From Gammaproteobacteria bacterium (GTDB taxonomy: Bacteria > Pseudomonadota > Gammaproteobacteria > Steroidobacterales > Steroidobacteraceae), in contig JASHTN010000257.1 of the NCBI GenBank assembly GCA_030040525.1, positions 1 to 18,648 of the forward strand: a stretch of DNA of 18,648 bases, written 5' to 3'. Positions 1 through 6,937 of the stretch are shown piece by piece. Position 1 is the first letter of the stretch, and every line of letters starts with the position of its first letter. Under the pieces are notes generated by a model. That model ran no database searches. It was not told the DNA's origin and was given only the letters and a program-made list of their open reading frames with translations. A program made the position numbers and the translations under genes.

Positions 1-447
1 TCCGGCCTCGCGCAGCAGCCGCTTCATGACGTCCTTGTCCATGCCGATGGCAGAGCCGAGGACACCGGCACCGACGTAGGGAATGCCGGCGAGCTCGAGC
101 AGGCCCTGGACGGCACCGTCCTCACCCAGCGTGCCGTGGAGCACCGGGAACACGACGTCGATCTGTCCGACCGTCGGGTTCTGTGTCGGCCCCTGAGGTG
201 CCGCCGACAGCTGCACCGGCAACCCGGGCTGCACGCGGACGAGCCGGGGATCCCGCTCGCTGGCGAGGAGCTTCCGCGGATCCTGCGCCAGCCAGCGACC
301 CGCTTTATCGATGCCGATCAGAACCGGCTCGAAGCGGGACCGGTCGAGCGCGGCGAGCACGTTGCGCGCCGAGAGGATCGATATCTCGTGCTCGGCGGAC
401 TGGCCGCCGAAGAGAATGGCCACTCTGATCTTTGTCGCTTGGGACAT
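1..447 (-). CDS. ddl: D-alanine--D-alanine ligase, N-terminal 149 residues (cut by window edge)
   Basis: This is the N-terminal part of the ATP-dependent cytoplasmic ligase that joins two D-alanines for peptidoglycan precursors. Reading the minus strand from ATG at 447-445 gives 149 codons that run off the left edge, so the ATP-grasp catalytic domain lies outside. Seen directly: an N-terminal strand and glycine loop with FGGQSAEHEIS (about residues 13-23), the family motif HGTLGEDG (about 103-110), and GSAIGMDKD shortly before the edge, where the ATP-grasp part begins. The spacing between the N-terminal loop and HGTLGEDG is long, as in DdlA-type enzymes. It is not beside mur/fts genes here, so it looks like the stand-alone copy rather than the division-cluster one. 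No strong ribosome site is visible before the ATG. Its neighbour at 566 is divergent, leaving about 118 bp for two promoters. The family call is secure. Confidence 0.95.
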   Translation of the reverse strand, partial: MSQATKIRVAILFGGQSAEHEISILSARNVLAALDRSRFEPVLIGIDKAGRWLAQDPRKLLASERDPRLVRVQPGLPVQLSAAPQGPTQNPTVGQIDVVFPVLHGTLGEDGAVQGLLELAGIPYVGAGVLGSAIGMDKDVMKRLLREAG

Positions 448-565
448 TGGATTGCTACGCCGCCAAGCCGCCGGGTGGCGCGCCCGCGTCGGTGATCAGA
501 TGGCACGGCGGCATACGCGGCGAGTGTACTATCTGCAGCTCGTGATCGGGCCGGGAGGCAGCCGT

Positions 566-1270
566 ATGGCCGGGAGTAGCGTCGTCTTCGCGATGTATCC
601 GAACGTCACGCAGCTCGATGCCACGGCGCCGTTCGAGGTGTTCTCGCGGCTGCCGGATACGCGCTGCGTGCTCGCGTCCGTCGAGGGCGGAACCGTCGAG
701 TGCTCGGGAGGACTGGCGCTGACGCAGGTCGTGCGACTGGCGGATGTCCCGGGCTGCACGCTGCTGTGCGTTCCGGGTGGCTACGGCTGTATCGCCGCCA
801 TGGATGACGAAGCTTACCTCGCCGCGCTGCGGCGGCTCGCCGCAACCGCGCGCTATGTCACCGCGGTGTGCACGGGGTCGCTGCTGCTCGGTGCGGCGGG
901 GCTGCTGCGCGGGCGGCGTGCCGCGTGTCACTGGGCGTGGCGCGGACTGCTCGCCGAGTTCGGCGCGATCCCGGATTCGGGCCGGGTGGTGCAGGACGGC
1001 TCCATCATCACCGGCGGCGGGGTCACGGCGGGCATCGACCTGGCGCTTGCCGTGATGGCGGAGATTGCAGGTCCGGCACATGCGCAGACCGTGCAGCTCA
1101 CCCTGGAGTACGCGCCGGCGCCACCGTTCGAGAGTGGCCGGCCGGAGACCGCACGACCGGAGATTCTGCGGGCGGCGCTCGCTCGGGTCGCCGCCGTACG
1201 CGCGGAGCGCGATGCGGCGGTGAGACGGGCGGCGGCGCGGCTCAAGGTGGCGGCAGGGGGAGGCGCCTGA
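566..1270 (+). CDS. DJ-1/PfpI family protein, isonitrile hydratase-like
   Basis: This is a 234-residue class-I glutamine-amidotransferase-fold protein of the DJ-1/PfpI superfamily. The sequence shows the nucleophile elbow AVCTGSLLLGAAGLL with Cys102-Thr103, followed by CHW (His122), GGGVTAGIDLAL near 150-161, and QLDATAP with Asp18 near the N-terminus plus Glu82. Cys, Thr, Asp and Glu at these positions match the residues known in isonitrile (cyclohexyl-isocyanide) hydratase, which adds water to isocyanides to give N-formamides. The same fold also forms the N-terminal half of GATase1-type AraC regulators, but no helix-turn-helix follows here; the C-terminus is an Ala/Arg-rich helix. ATG 566 is chosen because GGGAGG lies 7 nt upstream. 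The frame stays open further upstream, but that part overlaps the divergent ligase gene. It is likely cytoplasmic. Superfamily call is strong; the substrate is inferred. Confidence 0.85.
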   Translation: MAGSSVVFAMYPNVTQLDATAPFEVFSRLPDTRCVLASVEGGTVECSGGLALTQVVRLADVPGCTLLCVPGGYGCIAAMDDEAYLAALRRLAATARYVTAVCTGSLLLGAAGLLRGRRAACHWAWRGLLAEFGAIPDSGRVVQDGSIITGGGVTAGIDLALAVMAEIAGPAHAQTVQLTLEYAPAPPFESGRPETARPEILRAALARVAAVRAERDAAVRRAAARLKVAAGGGA

Positions 1271-1324
1271 GGTCCTTTCGGGACAGTGAACCCAGTCTGT
1301 TAGGTGTTGGAAAAGCGGGCGATG

Positions 1325-1344
1325 AACGGGCGGGCCGGCCCGTT
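1325..1344 (+). terminator. GC-rich hairpin downstream of the DJ-1/PfpI gene
   Basis: A perfect 7-bp inverted repeat AACGGGC/GCCCGTT encloses a 6-nt centre (GGGCCG) that is itself self-complementary. It lies 54 nt past the stop codon. There is no proper U-run, only TTT, so it is a weak intrinsic-terminator candidate. It may instead belong to the structured leader of the next gene. Confidence 0.4.
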
Positions 1345-1354
1345 TCGTCGCAGA

Positions 1355-1374
1355 ACTGTGGAGGTGTTCACAGT
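1355..1374 (+). promoter_or_regulatory. Inverted repeat ACTGTG-N8-CACAGT in leader of the ABM-like gene
   Basis: A perfect 6-bp dyad with an 8-nt spacer lies about 50 nt upstream of the ATG at 1424. It could be a protein operator (two half-sites about one helical turn apart) or an RNA hairpin in the leader. No known regulator motif is recognised. Confidence 0.35.
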
Positions 1375-1402
1375 CGCTAAGGGGTGAGTGCGTGCTTAAG
1401 TC

Positions 1403-1423
1403 GGGACCTCGGGAGGAGGTCTC
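1403..1423 (+). promoter_or_regulatory. Hairpin overlapping the Shine-Dalgarno of the ABM-like gene
   Basis: GACCTC (1405-1410) and GAGGTC (1416-1421) form a perfect 6-bp stem around a GGGAG loop. The stem extends by a G-T and a G-C pair to 1403/1423. The very strong ribosome-binding stretch GGGAGGAGG (1411-1419) is partly in the loop and partly in the stem, and the ATG follows immediately at 1424. In the mRNA this stem would hide half of the ribosome site, so it may limit translation of this small gene. Confidence 0.45.
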
Positions 1424-1732
1424 ATGATTGTGCGTATCTGGCACGGCCGGACGGCGCGGAACATGGCGGACGAGTACGCGTCTTTTCTGGCGCGGCGTGC
1501 AGTGCCGGAGACGCGCGCACTCGCAGGCAATCTCGACGTGTCGGTCCTGAGGCGCGACGACGGTGACATCACCCACTTCGTCACGGTCACGCGCTGGGCG
1601 TCGGAAGATGCGGTCCGCGCATTCGCCGGGCGCGACATGCTCAAGGCCAAGTACTACCCCGAGGACACCGGCTACCTGCTCGAGTTCGAGCCCGAGGTGC
1701 AGCAGTTCGAGGTGATCGCGCGGGGGCCGTAA
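1424..1732 (+). CDS. ABM-like dimeric alpha/beta-barrel protein
   Basis: This is a 102-residue cytoplasmic protein with the pattern of the antibiotic-biosynthesis-monooxygenase (ABM) / dimeric alpha-beta barrel superfamily. It has an N-terminal strand IVRIWHGRT, a helix around MADEYASFL, then a strand with VSVLRRDDGDITHFVTVTRW, where the Trp ends the strand, and SEDAVRAFAGRD leading into the next helix. The C-terminus returns to a strand (QFEVIARG). Members include small monooxygenases, haem-degrading enzymes and stress proteins without known activity. No catalytic residue can be assigned with certainty here. The start is fixed by the GGGAGGAGG site 4 nt upstream. It appears to be a single-gene unit, with its own structured leader of 153 bp and a hairpin shared with the convergent GGT gene at the other end. 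Confidence 0.7.
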   Translation: MIVRIWHGRTARNMADEYASFLARRAVPETRALAGNLDVSVLRRDDGDITHFVTVTRWASEDAVRAFAGRDMLKAKYYPEDTGYLLEFEPEVQQFEVIARGP

Positions 1733-1734
1733 GG

Positions 1735-1763
1735 GCGCGGCGTCTCGCCCAGGCGGGCCGCGC
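1735..1763. terminator. Shared hairpin terminator between convergent genes
   Basis: GCGCGGC (1735-1741) pairs with GCCGCGC (1757-1763). An inner CGC/GCG pair tightens the loop. It fills most of the 45-bp gap between the converging ABM-like and GGT genes, so it can serve both strands. There is no clear U-run, which is usual in very GC-rich genomes. Confidence 0.5.
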
Positions 1764-1777
1764 GCTGATGAGCACCC

Positions 1778-3670
1778 TCACCAGCCGATGCCGTAGTCCT
1801 GACCGAAGTTGCTGGCTGCTCCCCAGAGCGTGCCGTGCTCGCGGTCGACGAAGATCGCGGTGATGGGGCCCGAGGTGCGCTCCTCGTACTCGAGCTTGTA
1901 GCCCATGTTCGTGAGCTGGTCGCGCACCCAGGACGGAGTCTCGGAGTTCAAGGTGAGGCGGCCGGGGAAGGACTGGTGGTCGGCGAACGAGTCGCGCATC
2001 TGGTAGCTGGTGATGTTGGCGGCTTCCGCGGCCTGCTGGATGGTCATGCCGAAGTCGACGACGTTGAGGAAGAACTGCAGCAGGTTCTGGTCCTGGGTGT
2101 CGCCGCCCTGGACGGAGAAAACGAGGTAAGGCTTGCCGTCCTTCAGTGCCATCGAGGGACTCAGGGTTGCGCGTGGGCGCTTGCCGGGCTCGAGGACGTT
2201 GTAGGGATCATCGCGCGAGTCGAGCACGAAGCTCTGCATGCGTTGGGAGAGTCCGACGCCGGTGTGGCCGGCGATGACCGCCGGCGTCCAGCCGCCGCTC
2301 GGGGTCACGGAGATGGCCCAGCCGCTCTCGTCCGCCGCCTGGATGCTGGTCGTCCCCAGGCGGAAGGTGCGGTCGAACTCGGCCATGGTGATCGGCGGCT
2401 GCGCGGGCATGCGGCTGTGCCAGGCAGCGAGGTAGTTGAGATAGGGGTTCTTGCCACCCTGGTACGGGTAAGGGTCGCCGGGGCGGATGTCCGGATCGTT
2501 GTGGTCGGGATTCACCAGCTTGGCGCGGTCGCGTGCGTAGGCCTTGGAGAGGAGCCCCTCGATCGGCGGTGGCGGTGAGTACGCGGGGTCGCCGTAGTAG
2601 AAATCGCGGTCGGCATAGGCGAGGTTCATCGCCTGATAGAGAGTGTGGATGTAGCGGGCGCTGTCGTAGCCCATCGGCCTCAGGTCGAAGTTCTCGAGGA
2701 TGTTGAGGGCCTGCAGCATCACGGGGCCCTGCACCCAGGGCTGGAGCTTGTAGACCTCGATGCCCTTGTAGCTCGTGCGCACGGGCTCTTCGATCTTGAC
2801 TCTCCAGTTGGCGAGGTCGGCGAGCGTGAAGAGTCCGCCCTGCGCGCGCACCGCGGCGACGAGATCGTGCGCGATGTCGCCCTTGTAGAAGCGGTCGTAG
2901 GCGGCGTAGATAGCTTCCTTGCGGCGCTTGCCGTGTTTCAGGGCGTCGCGCTCGGCTGCGACGAGCTTGCGCAGCGTTGCAGCGAGATCGGGCTGGCGGA
3001 AGATCTCGCCGGGCAACGGTCCCTCGTGCGCCTGGCCTAAGTGCGGCAGCATGATGCGCCGGGAGTCGGGCCACTCTTTCAGCTTGTCCTTATAGTGCTC
3101 GATGACGTTCGACAGCGACTCGTCCATCGGAAAGCCGTCGGCCATCTCGATGGCGGGCTCGAGCACCTGGGCGAGGCTCATCGTGCCGTACTCGGCCAGC
3201 ATGGTCACGAGGCCGCCTGGGGTACCGGGGGTCACCGCGGCGAGCGGGCCGTACTCGGGCGGGTAGCGCATGCCGAGCTTGTGGAAGAGCTCAGGCGTCG
3301 CGCCGGTGGGCGCAGCGCCGAGCGCGTTGATCGCGATCACCTTGCCGGTGTGCGGGTTGTAGATGAGTGCCTGCGTCTCACCGCCCCAGGAGAGGGTGGT
3401 CCAGGCGGTGGTGACCGCGCCGAGCATGGCGCAGGCGGCATCGATGGCATTGCCGCCCTGCTGGAAGATCCGGGCGCCGGCGCTGGCCGCGATGGGCTTG
3501 CCCGTGACGGCCATCCAGTGCCGGCCGTAAAGGGGCGGCTTCTGCGTCCTGCCCTGGGCCGCGGGGCCGCCGAAGACGGCACTTGCGCTCAACGCGATGG
3601 TCATTGCGATTCGTGCCCAGCCTGTGGCCAATCCCCGCGATTGCTGCTTCGAGCTCTTGTCGTTCTGCAT
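1778..3670 (-). CDS. Exported gamma-glutamyltransferase-like Ntn hydrolase
   Basis: This is a 630-residue protein of the GGT family, whose members self-cleave before a Thr that becomes the catalytic nucleophile of the small subunit. A basic start followed by a hydrophobic stretch (about 18-38, ending in an Ala-rich AAQG site) suggests Sec export. Family landmarks are visible: GGNAIDAACA (72-81), SWGGE (94-98), TPGTPGGL (147-154), the Thr-Thr pair at 440-441, KRPRATLSPS (497-506) and QGGDTQDQ (521-528). Differences from classical GGT: the nucleophile context is TTS rather than TTH, the Arg of the DFRE motif that binds the glutamyl carboxylate is replaced (INALGAAP, 114-121), and GGD replaces GGS. 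It is therefore a distant subfamily, and glutathione hydrolysis should not be assumed. The ATG at 3670 has GGAGGG just upstream; the frame stays open further upstream without a ribosome site. Confidence 0.85.
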   Translation of the reverse strand: MQNDKSSKQQSRGLATGWARIAMTIALSASAVFGGPAAQGRTQKPPLYGRHWMAVTGKPIAASAGARIFQQGGNAIDAACAMLGAVTTAWTTLSWGGETQALIYNPHTGKVIAINALGAAPTGATPELFHKLGMRYPPEYGPLAAVTPGTPGGLVTMLAEYGTMSLAQVLEPAIEMADGFPMDESLSNVIEHYKDKLKEWPDSRRIMLPHLGQAHEGPLPGEIFRQPDLAATLRKLVAAERDALKHGKRRKEAIYAAYDRFYKGDIAHDLVAAVRAQGGLFTLADLANWRVKIEEPVRTSYKGIEVYKLQPWVQGPVMLQALNILENFDLRPMGYDSARYIHTLYQAMNLAYADRDFYYGDPAYSPPPPIEGLLSKAYARDRAKLVNPDHNDPDIRPGDPYPYQGGKNPYLNYLAAWHSRMPAQPPITMAEFDRTFRLGTTSIQAADESGWAISVTPSGGWTPAVIAGHTGVGLSQRMQSFVLDSRDDPYNVLEPGKRPRATLSPSMALKDGKPYLVFSVQGGDTQDQNLLQFFLNVVDFGMTIQQAAEAANITSYQMRDSFADHQSFPGRLTLNSETPSWVRDQLTNMGYKLEYEERTSGPITAIFVDREHGTLWGAASNFGQDYGIGW

Positions 3671-3780
3671 CCGCCCTCCCTCATGGCGCTCGCGAGCATA
3701 GGGCAGAGGCGGGGCGCAAGGCGAGTGGCCGGACGAAGCGGCTGGGCGTGATGGCTGCGCGGCATGGGTACCCGCGGGCG

Positions 3781-3806
3781 CGGCTCGAGGAGACGGCTCG
3801 AGGAGA
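3781..3806. repeat. 13-bp perfect tandem repeat, two copies
   Basis: The unit CGGCTCGAGGAGA occurs twice head-to-tail in the divergent gap (3671-3873) between the GGT-like and MOSC genes. Each unit holds the palindrome CTCGAG, so the two palindrome centres are 13 bp apart. It may be an operator pair or a replication-slippage duplication. Confidence 0.6.
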
Positions 3807-3873
3807 TGCTCGGGGCAGTGGCGCGGGATTATCAAGGCAACGGCGTGCGCACCCCCGGCAGCGTCGCGATACG

Positions 3874-4740
3874 ATGAGCAGTATGGCCGCGCGGGTGAAG
3901 GTGGTCGATCTTTTCGTCTACCCGGTGAAATCGACGCGGGGAATTGCGCGCTCGCGGGTGACGGTGGCTGCGACCGGGTTCGAGTGGGACCGGCAGTGGA
4001 TGGTGGTGGACAACGAGGGAAAATTCCTGACGCAGCGGAGCCACCCGCAGATGGCGCGCATCGTGCCGAAGGTCACGGCGAAGGCGCTGGTGCTGAGCAC
4101 GCCGGGGCTGCCGGTGCTCAAGGTGGCACTCGCCGGCGAGAGCTCGGGTGCGGCGGCCGGCGAGCGGGTGACGGTGCGGATCTGGAAGGACAGCTGCGTG
4201 GCGCTCGACCAGGGGCGGGAGGCGAACGAGTGGCTCAGCCAGGCTATGGGGCAGCCGGTGCGGCTGGTACGGGTGGCGCCGGAGATGGGGCGCAAGGCGA
4301 ACCCGGTGTTTGCGGGGCCGACTGCGGCGCCGATCAGCTTTCCCGACGGCTATCCGGTGCTGGTGTGCAACGTGGCCTCGCTCGATGAGGTCAACCGCAG
4401 GCTGCCGAAGCCGATTCCCATGCAGCGCTTCCGGCCGGGTGTCGTCATCGAGGGACTGCCGGCGTGGGCGGAGGACCGGATCGATACGCTGACCTTGGGG
4501 CGCGTGACGTTGCGGCTCGTCAAGCCGTGCACGCGCTGCTCGATCCCGTCGCTCGATCACCGTACGGGAGAGCGTTCGACGGATCCGACGCCGGTGCTGA
4601 AGGAGCTCCGCTACAGCAAGGTGTTGCGCGGCGTTATGTTCGGTGAGAACGCGACGATCGTCTCGGGGGTCGGCGCGGAGCTGCGCCGCGGGTCCTCGGG
4701 GTGGGTGACTTTCGAGAAGGAGCGCGCAGCGACGGCGTGA
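3874..4740 (+). CDS. MOSC domain-containing protein (YcbX/mARC-like)
   Basis: This is a 288-residue protein with an N-terminal MOSC_N beta-barrel (about 8-130; LFVYPVKSTRG at 13-23 and WDRQWMVVD at 38-46 are typical) and a C-terminal MOSC domain (about 150-280). The MOSC domain carries RFRPGVVIEG (185-194) and KPCTRC (217-222), whose Cys219 or Cys222 is the likely molybdenum-cofactor ligand. Relatives such as YcbX and mARC bind sulfurated molybdopterin and reduce N-hydroxylated compounds. A ferredoxin domain, present at the C-terminus of YcbX, is absent here, so electrons would come from another protein. ATG 3874 is used; ATG 3883 in the same frame is a possible alternative, and neither has a strong ribosome site. 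The gene is divergent from the GGT-like gene and not in an obvious operon. Confidence 0.88.
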   Translation: MSSMAARVKVVDLFVYPVKSTRGIARSRVTVAATGFEWDRQWMVVDNEGKFLTQRSHPQMARIVPKVTAKALVLSTPGLPVLKVALAGESSGAAAGERVTVRIWKDSCVALDQGREANEWLSQAMGQPVRLVRVAPEMGRKANPVFAGPTAAPISFPDGYPVLVCNVASLDEVNRRLPKPIPMQRFRPGVVIEGLPAWAEDRIDTLTLGRVTLRLVKPCTRCSIPSLDHRTGERSTDPTPVLKELRYSKVLRGVMFGENATIVSGVGAELRRGSSGWVTFEKERAATA

Positions 4741-4841
4741 GGCGCAGTTCACCGCGCCGTTCGGGCGCGGCATCGGACGCCTGAGGCGGAGTTCACGTCG
4801 CGAGCCCAAGCGTCCGGCGGCGGCGTTGAGGCGGTTTTCAC
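4738..4841. repeat. Three 15-bp direct repeats upstream of the GGDEF-EAL gene
   Basis: Copies at 4738-4752 (TGAGGCGCAGTTCAC), 4782-4796 (TGAGGCGGAGTTCAC) and 4827-4841 (TGAGGCGGTTTTCAC) differ from each other at one to three positions. They start 44 and 45 bp apart, about four helical turns. Each has TGA-N8-TCA symmetry. The first copy uses the MOSC stop codon as its TGA. The sequence between copies is not conserved, which argues for protein-binding sites rather than a duplicated segment. Confidence 0.6.
4752..4770 (+). terminator. Hairpin after the MOSC gene
   Basis: CCGCGCC (4752-4758) pairs perfectly with GGCGCGG (4764-4770) around a GTTCG loop, starting 12 nt past the MOSC stop. It is strong and compact but lacks a U-run. 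It would separate MOSC transcription from the downstream c-di-GMP gene. Confidence 0.5.
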
Positions 4842-4957
4842 AGCCCTCGAAACTGCAACGATTTCTTGAGAATCGGGCGCGGGCAAACTGTGCGCAGCGC
4901 CCGCCCGCGTGTCTCGCCGATCCTCCACACTTGCCGGGAATTCTCATAAGGAAAACT

Positions 4958-6847
4958 GTGAACCAGTCGGCATTCGCGCTCGGCGCTCTCGCGGGCGTCA
5001 TCGGGGTCGCGGCGGTAATCGCCACGACGCTGCTGCTGCTCGAGCTCAGACGTAAGCGTGGCCGGCTGTCGCAGGAGGATGCCACCTACAAGGCGGCGTT
5101 CGACCAGTGGCCAACGACGGCCATGGTGCTCGACTCGGACACTTTGCGGATCATCGCGGCGAACCCCTCGGCGCAGCGGAGCCTCGGCTATTCGCTGGAG
5201 GAGCTGCGCAACTGCAGCTTCGGGGGGCTGTTCAAGGCGGAAGGGCTGGACAGCCAGGCGCTGCTCGAGAAGCTGCGTACGGCGCCGCCGCGCACCTACA
5301 TCGAGATGCGCCAGCTGTGCCGCGACGGCTCGCAGCGCAACGTGGAGGCGGTCTGTTACCCGGTGAGCCTCGACAAGCGGCCGGCGCTGGCGGTCGCGGT
5401 GCACGATGTCACGGTGCGGCGCAAGGTGGAATCGCAGCTTCTCGAGAAGCAGCAGGAGCTGGAGACGCTCGCCCACCACGATCAGCTCACGGGGCTGCCG
5501 AATCGCCTCTATCTCGCGGCACACCTGCCGCAGGCGATCGAGGAGGCGAAGGCGGCCGGCAGGTCGCTCGCCGTGCTGTTCCTCGACCTCGACCGCTTCA
5601 AGCACGTCAACGATTCACGGGGGCACGAGACGGGCGACAAGCTTCTGAAGACGGTCGCGCAGCGCATCCGCTCGACCATGCGCACGCAGGACGTGGTGGT
5701 CCGGATGGGAGGCGACGAATTCGTCGTCATCATGAAGGACGTGCAGGGGAGCGTGCAGGTGGGAGAAGCCGCGGCGCGCATCAACCACGCCCTGGGCGCC
5801 CCGATGGTGGTCGACGGCCGGACGATCGTCACGACAGTCAGCATCGGGGTGGCGCGTTACCCCGACGACGGGGCCGACATGGGGGAGCTGCTGCGGCACT
5901 CGGACACGGCCATGTACCAGGCGAAGGACCGGGGTCGCAACAACTTCCAGCACTTCTCGCCGCAGATGGACCGGCGGCTGAAGGAGCGCATCGCGGTCGA
6001 GTCGAGCCTGCGCACGGCGCTCGAGAGCCGGCAGCTCGACGTGCACTATCAGCCGATCGTCGATATCGAGTCGCACCAGGTGGTGGCGCTCGAGGCGCTG
6101 TTGCGCTGGAAGCATCCGAGCCACGGCTACGTGCGGCCGGAGCGGTTCGTGCGGGTGGCCGAGGAAGCGGGCCTCATCATGCCGATCGGCGAGTTCGTGA
6201 TGCAGCGGGCGGTGGCGGACGTGGTGCGCTGGCGGCAGCAGGGCGCGCGCATCGTGCCGGTCGCGATCAACGTCTCGGCGGTGCAGCTGCAGCGCTCGAA
6301 TCTCGCGGAGAGCATCTCGCGGCTCACCAAGGAGCACGGCCTCGAGCCATCGATGCTGCAGATCGAGCTCACCGAGAGTGCGGTGTTCGAGCGGCGCGAA
6401 GAGCGCGCGCGGGCGGCGAGCCAGGACGCGGTCGCGAAGCTGCGCGAGCTCGGGGTGCACATCGCCATCGACGACTTCGGCACGGGCTACTCGAGCCTGT
6501 CGTACCTCAAGCGCTGGCGTGTGGACACCCTCAAGATCGACCGCAGCTTCGTGCGCGACCTCGTCACCGACATGAGCGATCTGGCGATCGTGAGCGCGAT
6601 CATCGCGATGGCGAAGCACCTGCACATCGAGGTGGTGGCAGAGGGCATCGAAGGATGGCAGCAGCTCGAGAAGCTGCGCTCGCTCGGGTGCAGTTACGCG
6701 CAGGGTTATCTGATCGCGCGGCCGGCCTCGGCGACCGACTGCGAGCGGTATCTGTCGGGCGAGCCGCTCGATCTCACGCAGCGGCTGCCGGTGCTCGACA
6801 AGCTGGAAACGACGGGCACCGGCGAACAGCTGGTGCTGCGGGCCTGA
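4958..6847 (+). CDS. Membrane-anchored PAS-GGDEF-EAL cyclic-di-GMP enzyme
   Basis: This is a 629-residue protein for cyclic-di-GMP turnover. Domains in order: one transmembrane helix at residues 6-29 with a basic cytoplasmic flank (RRKRGR), a PAS sensor (about 42-155), a short coiled linker, GGDEF (about 165-335) and EAL (about 345-605). GGDEF is intact (251-255), with the inhibitory RxxD site (RTQD, 242-245) five residues before it. The EAL domain keeps E379-A-L, N438, E470, DDFGTGYSS (505-513), K526, E562 and Q582, so both synthase and phosphodiesterase residues are present. The PAS domain likely decides which activity prevails. GTG 4958 is chosen because TAAGGA lies 5 nt upstream and it puts the membrane helix at the very N-terminus. 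An ATG in frame at 4826 would add 44 residues without a ribosome site. Three direct repeats lie upstream. Confidence 0.93.
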   Translation: MNQSAFALGALAGVIGVAAVIATTLLLLELRRKRGRLSQEDATYKAAFDQWPTTAMVLDSDTLRIIAANPSAQRSLGYSLEELRNCSFGGLFKAEGLDSQALLEKLRTAPPRTYIEMRQLCRDGSQRNVEAVCYPVSLDKRPALAVAVHDVTVRRKVESQLLEKQQELETLAHHDQLTGLPNRLYLAAHLPQAIEEAKAAGRSLAVLFLDLDRFKHVNDSRGHETGDKLLKTVAQRIRSTMRTQDVVVRMGGDEFVVIMKDVQGSVQVGEAAARINHALGAPMVVDGRTIVTTVSIGVARYPDDGADMGELLRHSDTAMYQAKDRGRNNFQHFSPQMDRRLKERIAVESSLRTALESRQLDVHYQPIVDIESHQVVALEALLRWKHPSHGYVRPERFVRVAEEAGLIMPIGEFVMQRAVADVVRWRQQGARIVPVAINVSAVQLQRSNLAESISRLTKEHGLEPSMLQIELTESAVFERREERARAASQDAVAKLRELGVHIAIDDFGTGYSSLSYLKRWRVDTLKIDRSFVRDLVTDMSDLAIVSAIIAMAKHLHIEVVAEGIEGWQQLEKLRSLGCSYAQGYLIARPASATDCERYLSGEPLDLTQRLPVLDKLETTGTGEQLVLRA

Positions 6848-6912
6848 AGGGGCCCGCGACACGGTATCAAGGCCGGCAGCCCGCGAAGGGTGCGTGAGGG
6901 CTGGCCTGCCGA

Positions 6913-6937
6913 CGCGGGTCAAACTAGCTCACCCGCG
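6913..6937. terminator. Inverted repeat between converging GGDEF-EAL and MFS genes
   Basis: CGCGGGT (6913-6919) pairs with ACCCGCG (6931-6937) around an 11-nt loop. It sits over the stop codon of the minus-strand MFS gene, about 65 nt past the GGDEF-EAL stop. A two-way terminator is plausible, though there is no U-run. Confidence 0.4.

Noticed and set aside
455..1576. 373-codon minus-strand frame across the DJ-1 gene
   Set aside because: It spans one well-supported gene, a hairpin-rich leader and part of another gene, and its translation has no recognisable domain.
1835..3751. Long open frames on the plus strand opposite the GGT-like gene
   Set aside because: They mirror the codon pattern of the GGT gene on the other strand, show no family motif or ribosome site, and are typical antisense frames of very GC-rich coding DNA.
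4738..4841. CRISPR array
   Set aside because: Only three 15-bp imperfect repeats, shorter than any CRISPR repeat, with no cas genes near.
5615..6922. 435-codon open frame opposite the GGDEF-EAL gene
   Set aside because: His/Arg/Asp-rich composition reflects reading GC-rich codons backwards. The plus strand holds an unmistakable full GGDEF-EAL protein.
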